From Gammaproteobacteria bacterium (lineage in GTDB: Bacteria > Pseudomonadota > Gammaproteobacteria > Pseudomonadales > Azotimanducaceae): a stretch of 64,000 nt of DNA. The DNA lies in assembly GCA_009840305.1 (NCBI GenBank), contig VXNY01000023.1, positions 92,347-156,346 on the forward strand. The letters are read 5' to 3'. Every line of letters starts with the position of its first letter. Positions within the stretch are counted from its first letter, which is position 1. Below are positions 56,078 to 64,000 of this stretch, piece after piece. Position numbers and translations under genes: made by a program. The notes under the pieces were generated by a model. It was given only the letters and a program-made list of their open reading frames with translations. It had not been told where the DNA came from and did no database searches.

Positions 56078-57354
56078 AACCGTTTCAACACATCGTCGAA
56101 TGCCGCCAAAGTTTTGTCTATCTCCAATGTTGTGTGACTTCCACTGACGAACGCACACTCATACGCAGACGGCGCAAAGTAGATTCCTTGGCGAAGCATT
56201 TCGTGAAAAAACTTTGCGTATCTGGCGGAATCACACTGTTCGACATGGTGGTAGTTTGAAACTTTTGACTGCGATGTAAAGTAAAAACTGAACATCCCGC
56301 ACACCGAATTGATACATAGATCGATATTGTGTTTCTTCGCTACATCGCGAATCCCGTTCGTGAAATAACCGGTTAGTTCGTCGAGCTTGTCGTAAAAGTC
56401 TGTATCGAGCGAATTTAGTAATGCGAATCCCCCAGCCATAGCAAGCGGATTGCCCGATAGTGTTCCGGACTGATAGATTGGTCCGATGGGCGCGAGTTGA
56501 TCCATGAGTTCTGCCGAGCCACCAAACGCACCAACGGGTAAGCCGCCACCAACGACTTTACCCAGCGTAGTCAGGTCTGGCGAAACTTCGAACATTTCTT
56601 GCGCACCACCGAGAGCAACTCGGAAACCTGTCATGACCTCATCGAAAATTAGTAAACTCCCGTGTTGAGTTGTTTGTGTTCTCAGTTCTTCCAGAAAACC
56701 CTCGACAGGTGGGATGCATCCCATATTGCCGGCTATCGGTTCCACGATCACCGCGGCGATCTCACTTCCAAATTGTGTAAACACATCTTGGACAGCCTCG
56801 ATGTCGTTATAGGGCAGAGACAGCGTTTGTTGAGCGAGTGCTCTGGGTACTCCCGGAGAATCGGGTAGTCCTAGAGTTAAGACTCCGGAACCTGCTTGGA
56901 CCAGTAACGAGTCTGCGTGTCCATGGAAGCAACCGGTGAACTTCACTATTCGATCGCGATTGGTAATCCCACGTGCCAACCGAATTACCGACATTGTTGC
57001 TTCAGTGCCTGAGTTTACCATGCGGATCTTCTCTAATGACGGAACACTAGAAACTAGTAGGTTTGCCAACTCTAACTCAATCAAACAAGGTGCGCCAAAG
57101 CTGGTAGCTCGTTGCGCTTGTGTCGTCACAGCTTGCACTACAGGAGCAAAGCTATAACCCTGTAACTTCGGCCCCCACGACGCAACATAATCGATGTATT
57201 TGTTCCCGTCGAGATCGAACAGGAATGGACCCTGTCCTGATTCAAAGAAAACTGGTGTACCCCCAACACCTTTAAATGCCCGTACAGGTGAATTCACTCC
57301 ACCAGGGATCAATTGCAAGGCTCGCTGATATGCTTCAGCAGATCGTTTATGCAT
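56074..57354 (-). CDS. hemL: Glutamate-1-semialdehyde 2,1-aminomutase
   Basis: HemL converts glutamate-1-semialdehyde to 5-aminolevulinate in the C5 route to heme. The 426-residue PLP enzyme shows the opening AYQRALQLIPGGVNSPVRAF, FTGCFHGHAD, LIFDEVMTGFRVALGGAQ and the cofactor lysine in TTLGKVVGGGLPVGAFGG. Length matches the family. It lies 36 bases after hemJ on the same strand, so an early and a late heme gene are paired. Confidence 0.97.
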   Translation of the reverse strand: MHKRSAEAYQRALQLIPGGVNSPVRAFKGVGGTPVFFESGQGPFLFDLDGNKYIDYVASWGPKLQGYSFAPVVQAVTTQAQRATSFGAPCLIELELANLLVSSVPSLEKIRMVNSGTEATMSVIRLARGITNRDRIVKFTGCFHGHADSLLVQAGSGVLTLGLPDSPGVPRALAQQTLSLPYNDIEAVQDVFTQFGSEIAAVIVEPIAGNMGCIPPVEGFLEELRTQTTQHGSLLIFDEVMTGFRVALGGAQEMFEVSPDLTTLGKVVGGGLPVGAFGGSAELMDQLAPIGPIYQSGTLSGNPLAMAGGFALLNSLDTDFYDKLDELTGYFTNGIRDVAKKHNIDLCINSVCGMFSFYFTSQSKVSNYHHVEQCDSARYAKFFHEMLRQGIYFAPSAYECAFVSGSHTTLEIDKTLAAFDDVLKRL

Positions 57355-57390
57355 CGGTTATTCCAATCAGAATTGGCATGAGAGTCTTGG

Positions 57391-57825
57391 TCAAAGAGGC
57401 TTGATGGTGACCAAAATTAGTATTAACACTAGAACTACGGAAGGGACTTCATTGAACCTTCGATAAAAGGTATGGGAACGGGCGTTTTGATTACTCGCAA
57501 ACTGTTTGCGAAAGCGCGAACACATTCCTTGATACCCAAACAAAAATATCACTAGGGAAACTTTCATCCAATACCAAACTTCAGTTACGTACACCTCCCA
57601 AGCTAGAGAGGACAGCAAAACTCCCAACACGAGCGTGAGTAAAGAAGAAGGTAACAGAATTCCAAAGTACAAACGGCGTTCCATCACTTCGAATCGAGAT
57701 AAGCTTGTAGAGTCGGTAGTCTCGGCGTGGTACACGAACAATCGTGGAAGGTAAAACAAAGCCGCAAACCACGTGACTATAAACGTGAGATGGAGCACCT
57801 TCAACCAAAGGTACAAGTTACTCAA
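57391..57825 (-). CDS. hemJ: Protoporphyrinogen IX oxidase HemJ
   Basis: HemJ is the membrane protoporphyrinogen oxidase used by many bacteria in place of HemG or HemY. The 144-residue protein has four hydrophobic helices and the conserved histidines in LKVLHLTFIVTWFAALFYLPR and in FVYHAE, as well as MERRLYFGILLPS. It is the first gene of the hemJ-hemL-kinase set. A 244-base divergent region separates it from erpA. Confidence 0.92.
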   Translation of the reverse strand: MSNLYLWLKVLHLTFIVTWFAALFYLPRLFVYHAETTDSTSLSRFEVMERRLYFGILLPSSLLTLVLGVLLSSLAWEVYVTEVWYWMKVSLVIFLFGYQGMCSRFRKQFASNQNARSHTFYRRFNEVPSVVLVLILILVTIKPL

Positions 57826-58069
57826 TTTAGAACCACTTGATAAACATTTGACGCGTACATATTAAGAAACGACGAGTTTTGGAGCTGTTGTGTTTGGCGG
57901 TTTAGCGCAAGGTATGTCGTTGCGTGAGTGGTGCACCAGTGCAGCTGAAGACTAAATGAATTCACAACATACAGACGTTTTCGGTAGAGCACACGTTTTG
58001 TAGAGACATCACTCCACTTATTGGAAATTTCCAAGTTCGCGAAACTATTCCCAAATATAATCGTTATCT

Positions 58070-58411
58070 ATGACAGCTACAGCTACTGACATTCAATTCT
58101 CTTCTCGCGCCGCCGCTAAGGTAGCCGAATTGATTCACGAGGAAGGAATTCCTGAGTTGCATCTTCGTGTTTTTGTCACGGGTGGTGGATGTAGCGGCTT
58201 TTCTTATGGCTTTACTTTCGATGAAAGTGTCGAGGTGGACGACTCGGTGGTTGTTCAAGATGGCATCAAAATGATCGTTGATTCAATGAGCTATCCGTAT
58301 CTGGTAGGCTCGCAGATCGACTACAAAGAAGATCTTCTAGGATCGCAATTTGTCGTAACCAATCCAAATGCCACGAACACGTGTGGATGCGGTAACTCTT
58401 TCACCATTTAG
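58070..58411 (+). CDS. erpA: Iron-sulfur cluster insertion protein ErpA
   Basis: ErpA is an A-type carrier that delivers Fe-S clusters, for example to isoprenoid-synthesis enzymes. The 113-residue protein has the three conserved cysteines: one in [13 protein letters not shown] and two in the C-terminal CGCGNSF. The family start [15 protein letters not shown] follows a short N-terminus. It stands between the heme genes and anmK as in other gammaproteobacteria and ends one base from the convergent anmK. Confidence 0.96.
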   Translation: MTATATDIQFSSRAAAKVAELIHEEGIPELHLRVFVTGGGCSGFSYGFTFDESVEVDDSVVVQDGIKMIVDSMSYPYLVGSQIDYKEDLLGSQFVVTNPNATNTCGCGNSFTI

Positions 58412-58412
58412 C

Positions 58413-59522
58413 CTACGCGGGATATAAACAACCTAGAATTTTTTCGCGCTTCGCACCTGTAACAGTAGGAATATTTCCTGCTTCTCCAATTACAAACAAA
58501 TGTGCTAGGAAAGCGAACGTCACGGCTTCCACAGCGTCTCCATTAATACCCAGCATGTCGCTCGTTTGGAGAACATGGTCAGGCAAGTGATGCTCGATCC
58601 GATCCATTAGGAGCTTGTTCAGTCTCCCGCCACCACAAACAATGACTTCTCCTGAATTGCAGCACCATTTCCGGATTGCTGTGCTAAGTGAAGTGGCAGT
58701 AAACTCAGTAAGAGTTGCTAGTGTATCTTCGGGATTCGGGTTCACACCGCTGGACTGAATATTGTCATGTATGTACTCGAGATTGAAGTGTTCTCTGCCA
58801 GTACTCTTTGGGGGCGCAACTTCGAACCAAGGATCGGTTAAGAGGTGAGTGAGTAGCTCTTTAACTATTGAGCCTGAACTAGCAAGGTCTCCATTGTTGT
58901 CGTAGCTACATTCAAAGTAGTTTTGTGTCCAAGTATCTAGTAACGTATTTCCAGGACCTGTGTCGAATCCGACAATCGGATTTGAACTCGTCATCGGAAG
59001 ATACGTGACATTAGAGATTCCTCCAATATTAACAACGATTCGGTTAACGTGCTCAGAGCGAAAAACACGATCGTGCAAGATAGGTACTAGTGGAGCTCCT
59101 TGACCACCTACAGCAATATCTGCAGCGCGAAAATCAGCAATAGTATCAACGCCCGATATGGCTGCAATCCGACTCGCATCACCAATTTGGTACGAGTAGC
59201 TGAGCTCTCCTTCGGGTGAGTGACTCACCGTTTGACCGTGAGACCCTACCGCTACTATATCTGACGCAGAATAACCCGTGTTTGAAATGAATTGCGCGAC
59301 CTGCTCGCCGATAAATTTGCCTAGTTCAGCATGAGCATGGCTGAGTTGAACAACATTTTGGATCGGTTTTAACGTGAGATCTAGCAGGTGCGCACGAAGT
59401 TCGTCTGGAAAGGGCACCGTGATGTCGTGTTTGATGTCAACGGAATTGGTACTTATCTCGACTAGCGCTAGATCAAGTCCATCAATGCTAGTACCAGATA
59501 TAGCCCCAACGAAATAGCCCAC
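58413..59522 (-). CDS. anmK: Anhydro-N-acetylmuramic acid kinase
   Basis: AnmK phosphorylates and opens 1,6-anhydro-MurNAc during recycling of the cell wall. The 369-residue protein has the ATP-binding GAISGTSIDGLDLALVEI at the start, VGSHGQTVSHSPEG, VNIGGISNVTYLP and GFDTGPGNTLLDTW. It lies 23 bases downstream of the M23 peptidase on the same strand, and both serve peptidoglycan turnover. Confidence 0.96.
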   Translation of the reverse strand: MGYFVGAISGTSIDGLDLALVEISTNSVDIKHDITVPFPDELRAHLLDLTLKPIQNVVQLSHAHAELGKFIGEQVAQFISNTGYSASDIVAVGSHGQTVSHSPEGELSYSYQIGDASRIAAISGVDTIADFRAADIAVGGQGAPLVPILHDRVFRSEHVNRIVVNIGGISNVTYLPMTSSNPIVGFDTGPGNTLLDTWTQNYFECSYDNNGDLASSGSIVKELLTHLLTDPWFEVAPPKSTGREHFNLEYIHDNIQSSGVNPNPEDTLATLTEFTATSLSTAIRKWCCNSGEVIVCGGGRLNKLLMDRIEHHLPDHVLQTSDMLGINGDAVEAVTFAFLAHLFVIGEAGNIPTVTGAKREKILGCLYPA

Positions 59523-59545
59523 TCTCGTGAATGGAAGCGAAGTCT

Positions 59546-60913
59546 TTACCGAGCGGTCTCTGCCGCTTGTAGTCTCTCTTGACTTGACGCAAATGATGCC
59601 ATCAAGCCAAATACTTCATCGGCATGTCGTTGAAATGGTATCAATTCATCGCCCTTTAACTTCTCGTTCCGTGGGAGGTCTACAGTCTTTGGATTTTTGT
59701 GCACACCGTTTACAAGAAACTCGTAGTGTAGGTGTGGTCCTGTCGCGGCACCAGTCATACCAACACTACCGAGACGTTGTCCTTGAACAACTTTTGCACC
59801 GACTTTGATCTTTGGATCAATCTTGTGAAGATGTAGATACTTTGTCTGATATGTCGCACCATGTTTCAACACGACATAGTTTCCGTTGAGTCTTTTCTTT
59901 CCCGCCTCGGTGACCACGCCGGTACCAGTAGCGTAAACCGGAGTTCCAGTGGGTGCCGCATAATCAATGCCGTTGTGTGGCATGTACCGTTTATAAATCG
60001 GATGCAACCGGCGTGGATTGAAGTTCGATGAAACGCGAGTGTACTCCAACGGCGCACGCAGAAATTGACCTTCGGTCGACGTGCCGTCGCGAGTATAGTA
60101 TTTGATTAATGCTTCTTCGGTGGCTCGATAACGCACGATTTGGTGTGTGGTCTTGCCGCTGTTAAATGTGATCGCCACAATATCGCCGTCGCCAATATAC
60201 TCACCCTCAATGTAGTTTTCAAAATACAGAATTTCATAAGAGTCACCGGGATGAATATCGTGGTGAAAGTCTAGATCCCATTGCAACAGCTTGGGTAGTT
60301 GCCAAAGTGTCAGTTCTTGTTTGATTCCGCTTGCTAATCCTGCGGAAATCACAGATTGCCCTCTTGCAATCTCAACACGATGGAAAGTCTTCTTAGAAAT
60401 AACTTTCTTTTCTTTGACTTCCGCTGTGAAAGCATCATCGATTCGCGTGAAGACATAGCTCGTCAACCGATCCCTAATGAACTCGAAGAATACTAAGGTG
60501 CCATCAACATTTTTCTGAAACTTCAATGTTTGCCCTACGTCGAGATATTGGTCTCCCCATTCCTCAGGGCAAACCTTCTGGATCGCGAGCAAATCTTCCT
60601 GAGGGACTTTGACCCTTTGAAAAATCGAGCTTAGAGAATCACCTCTTTTCACTTTGACTTTGAAGTACGGATCCGTCGCCGTTGGCGAGTCTCCTTCAAT
60701 AATAGATTCAGTGGATGCGGTCTCGAGCGATGCAATTCCCTCGTCAAGTTTGAGAAACAATTCATCCGAATCGTTTATCGGTAACGCGGCTAAGTTCCCT
60801 GAATTCAGTGTGCTTAAGACGGTGGGTTTGTTGGAGAGAACTATGAGGACGAACACAAATGCTCCAATTCCTATGGAGCACGTTAAAAGACTTCGAAACG
60901 AAAATTTACGCAT
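59546..60913 (-). CDS. M23 family peptidoglycan endopeptidase (MepM-like)
   Basis: This 455-residue envelope protein has an N-terminal membrane anchor or signal (about 8-28), a LysM-like/OapA-type region beginning VKVKRGDSLSSIFQRVKVP, and a C-terminal M23 zinc peptidase domain. The metal and catalytic residues are seen in MPHNGIDYAAPTGTPVYA, KYLHLHKI and GPHLHYEF. Such enzymes cut peptide cross-links in peptidoglycan. The order peptidase-anmK next to tyrS is conserved. The protein probably faces the periplasm. Confidence 0.9.
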   Translation of the reverse strand: MRKFSFRSLLTCSIGIGAFVFVLIVLSNKPTVLSTLNSGNLAALPINDSDELFLKLDEGIASLETASTESIIEGDSPTATDPYFKVKVKRGDSLSSIFQRVKVPQEDLLAIQKVCPEEWGDQYLDVGQTLKFQKNVDGTLVFFEFIRDRLTSYVFTRIDDAFTAEVKEKKVISKKTFHRVEIARGQSVISAGLASGIKQELTLWQLPKLLQWDLDFHHDIHPGDSYEILYFENYIEGEYIGDGDIVAITFNSGKTTHQIVRYRATEEALIKYYTRDGTSTEGQFLRAPLEYTRVSSNFNPRRLHPIYKRYMPHNGIDYAAPTGTPVYATGTGVVTEAGKKRLNGNYVVLKHGATYQTKYLHLHKIDPKIKVGAKVVQGQRLGSVGMTGAATGPHLHYEFLVNGVHKNPKTVDLPRNEKLKGDELIPFQRHADEVFGLMASFASSQERLQAAETAR

Positions 60914-61371
60914 TGTCTGAATCCTCTAGCTGCAACCTCGTTCCGATTGCCGCTTGATACTTCCTGTATTCTTGTAGGTGCATCTCCGCCGCGTAGAACG
61001 ATAGATCAACAAGCCAGCAGTCGAACTCCCGACCGCTCAAGTCATTCACAACGATCGAATTTCATCATCCTAGTTGACACAAGGAAAGAAGGTCTCTGTT
61101 GGAACGAAAGGAAATCGATTATAAGAAGTTTGACGACAATTATGTCCAAGATGAGATACTTTTAGCTGTTTTAACGAGAATTTTCAAGAAAACACGATCA
61201 GAACAAGGTTTTTGTGCATTTACTCGTCATAGTTCACCTGGATTTGGCTTTGTAGCTCAAATCTATAATTTAGCGCGGAATTAACCACACTTAAAGATAC
61301 TTTCATTCCTGTTCCTTCGGCACTTCTTGTAGAAGAAGCCGTCAACCGAACTGTGCGACACATCCTATCTT
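60914..61371. other. Divergent intergenic region between the M23 peptidase and tyrS
   Basis: This 458-base region has no supported gene; two short open frames overlap in it without family matches. It has a perfect TATAAT at 61264-61269 with a weak upstream box, which may drive tyrS, and a TTGACA at 61074-61079 without a good partner. A hairpin lies just before tyrS. Confidence 0.45.
61318..61341 (+). promoter_or_regulatory. Hairpin in the tyrS leader
   Basis: CGGC and CTTCT pair with AGAAG and GCCG around a three-base TGT loop, with small bulges, 30 bases before the tyrS start. No T-run follows, so it is not a plain terminator. Confidence 0.4.
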
Positions 61372-62646
61372 ATGACAGCTAATTCAGTTCTTAAAGACTT
61401 ACATGAGCGTGAACAAATTGCGCAGACATCGGATTTGAATGCCTTGGACGATCATCTAAGAACGGCACCTCGGGTTGTATATTCCGGATTTGATCCTACC
61501 GCACCAAGTTTGCACATTGGAAATTTAGTTCCACTACTTGCTTTAAAGAGATTTCAAGAACACGGACATCGTCCTATTGTTCTCATTGGTGGTGCGACCG
61601 GGTTGATAGGCGATCCGTCCGGAAAAGAAACCGAACGTGCGTTGAATACCCCTGAACGCGTTGCAGAATGGGTTGCTCTATGCAAAGAACAAGTCTGTAA
61701 GTACTTCTCTGATTCTGGATCTAATGCACTTACAGTAGTTGACAATCTCGAATGGTCGTCGGAATTCAAACTCATCGACTTTTTGCGCGATGTCGGGAAA
61801 CACTTTTCGGTAAATGCGATGGTGCAGCGAGATAGCGTTCGAACCCGTCTTGAGCGTGCAGGCGCAGGAATTTCATATACCGAGTTTAGCTATATGTTGT
61901 TGCAAGCCAACGACTATCTTGAACTCGCACGTCGATACGACTGCTCGGTGCAGGTTGGAGGTTCGGATCAATGGGGAAACATAGTGAGTGGTGCTGATTT
62001 AGTGCGGCGCGCTTTGCAACGACAGGCTTATGCAATAACGTTGAAGCTATTAACAAAAACTGACGGTAGCAAATTTGGCAAAACGGCTAGTGGTACGGTG
62101 TGGCTTGATTCAGAGTTAACTTCACCTTACAGTTTTTACCAGTATTGGTTCAATGTTGCTGATTCCGAAATAAGCAATGCCATACACACTTTTAGCTCGA
62201 AGTCCGCACCCGAGCGAACGGAGTTGATTACACAATCTTTGGAGCGGCCGGAGTCTCGACTTGCACAGAAATCTCTCGCTCAGGAATTGACCTATCTGGT
62301 ACATGGAGAATCGGGTTTGCAGGCAGCACAACGCATCACTGACGCATTGTTTGGTGGTAGCATTGCCGAACTTACGGTGACGGATCTGGGACAATTGTGG
62401 CAAGATGGCTTAGCTCGAACTGAGCTAGCGGAGAAGACTCCGTTGACGGTCGCGTTGTGCAATACGGAGCTCGCGCATTCTCGTAGCGCGGCCAGAAGGT
62501 TACTTGATTCTGGTGGTGTTTCCGTTAACGGCGCGCCGGTCGCCGATGTTAACTTTGAGCTACAACGCACCGACGCGCTGTACGGCGAGTTTCACTTGTT
62601 ACGACGAGGACGCAAGTCTTGGGGTGTCGCGCGACATCTCTCCTAG
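61372..62646 (+). CDS. tyrS: Tyrosyl-tRNA synthetase
   Basis: TyrS charges tRNA-Tyr. The 424-residue class I synthetase has YSGFDPTAPSLHIGNLVPL, where the HIGH-like motif is HIGN, QVGGSDQWGNIVSG, and the KMSKS-like loop KTDGSKFGKT. The C-terminal S4-like domain includes AHSRSAARRLLDSGGVSVNG. It belongs to the TyrRS group with a KFGKT signature. It lies just before the rRNA operon, as in Pseudomonas. Confidence 0.97.
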   Translation: MTANSVLKDLHEREQIAQTSDLNALDDHLRTAPRVVYSGFDPTAPSLHIGNLVPLLALKRFQEHGHRPIVLIGGATGLIGDPSGKETERALNTPERVAEWVALCKEQVCKYFSDSGSNALTVVDNLEWSSEFKLIDFLRDVGKHFSVNAMVQRDSVRTRLERAGAGISYTEFSYMLLQANDYLELARRYDCSVQVGGSDQWGNIVSGADLVRRALQRQAYAITLKLLTKTDGSKFGKTASGTVWLDSELTSPYSFYQYWFNVADSEISNAIHTFSSKSAPERTELITQSLERPESRLAQKSLAQELTYLVHGESGLQAAQRITDALFGGSIAELTVTDLGQLWQDGLARTELAEKTPLTVALCNTELAHSRSAARRLLDSGGVSVNGAPVADVNFELQRTDALYGEFHLLRRGRKSWGVARHLS

Positions 62647-62698
62647 GTTCAGAGAATTGAGAATTTTGATAAATTCAAAAAAAGTTTGCAATTCCATC

Positions 62699-62726
62699 GA
62701 TTTTCTGTCATCCCATCCCTTATAAT
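62699..62726 (+). promoter_or_regulatory. Candidate rRNA operon promoter
   Basis: A perfect TATAAT lies at 62721-62726, about 186 bases before the 16S start. The -35 region is weak, but an A/T-rich stretch (62660-62690), with runs of A and T like an UP element, lies upstream. The position fits an rrn promoter. Confidence 0.5.
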
Positions 62727-62796
62727 TCTCCTCCCTTTGTCGTAAATCGGCGGGGATTTGCGCGCCCGTTGCGTACATCCTTGTGCGGTTGCGACG

Positions 62797-62836
62797 TGAT
62801 CTTTAAAAATAAACAAGCCATTCGTGTGGGCGCTCG
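62797..62836 (+). promoter_or_regulatory. rRNA leader boxA/boxC antitermination elements
   Basis: TGATCTTTAAAAA (62797-62809) closely matches the boxA consensus TGCTCTTTAACAA, and GTGTGGGCGCTCG (62824-62836) matches the conserved boxC of gammaproteobacterial rRNA leaders. These recruit Nus factors for antitermination. Confidence 0.8.
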
Positions 62837-62911
62837 ATAATGAAGCAGAGCCAAGAGCAGACAAAACACCGATGTACCCCGTATCCACGGGATATGTCAA
62901 CACAGTACTAT

Positions 62912-64000
<1,089 letters not shown>

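Overview
The window is a 64 kb piece of a gammaproteobacterial chromosome, made up almost wholly of housekeeping genes. Three blocks of gene order support that placement. The first is ratA-rnfH-bamE-recN-hrcA-grpE-dnaK-dnaJ-dapB-carAB-greA-ftsH-glmM-tpiA-secG-tRNA-Leu(GAG)-tRNA-fMet-rimP-nusA-infB-rbfA-truB-rpsO-pnp. The second is pcnB-panB-panC near a dksA-like gene and sfsA. The third is hemL-erpA-anmK-M23 peptidase-tyrS-16S rRNA, the order I recall from Pseudomonas-like genomes. The 16S fragment at the right edge looks gammaproteobacterial but is unusually derived. I cannot name a genus. TGA, TAA and TAG all serve as stops, so the code is standard, and TTG/GTG starts are frequent.

Layout. 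0-3 kb: a three-gene operon matching sqdB-sqdD-sqdC, for the sulfolipid SQDG. 3-10 kb: a HAD hydrolase, an SDR oxidoreductase, smpB, ada with a PLP-dependent decarboxylase, and a sodium-coupled transporter. 10-14 kb: ratA-rnfH, an SRPBCC-VOC fusion, bamE and recN. 14-25 kb: heat-shock chaperones behind a sigma-32-type promoter, then dapB, carAB and greA. 25-39 kb: ftsH, glmM, tpiA, secG, two tRNAs and the translation/RNA-decay operon. 39-45.6 kb (minus strand): pcnB, panB, panC, pgi and acs. 45.7-52.7 kb: a lineage-specific array of large TlpA/thioredoxin-like exported proteins. 53-64 kb: dksA-like, sfsA, a PfkB kinase, hemL, hemJ, erpA, anmK, an M23 peptidase, tyrS and the start of an rRNA operon.

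The accessory array at 45.7-52.7 kb is the most unusual part. It holds two intact paralogues, one copy interrupted by a single in-frame TGA where a sibling has Trp, and a decayed C-terminal relic. Two copies share a duplicated leader and inverted repeats lie between copies. The array sits between pcnB and the dksA-like gene, which are close neighbours in many gammaproteobacteria. Other points are the sqdBDC operon, a DksA-like protein with a 239-residue basic tail and an altered coiled-coil tip, a compensated change in the EUB338 site of 16S rRNA, a U1.U72 initiator tRNA, and the absence of folP and folK from their usual positions.
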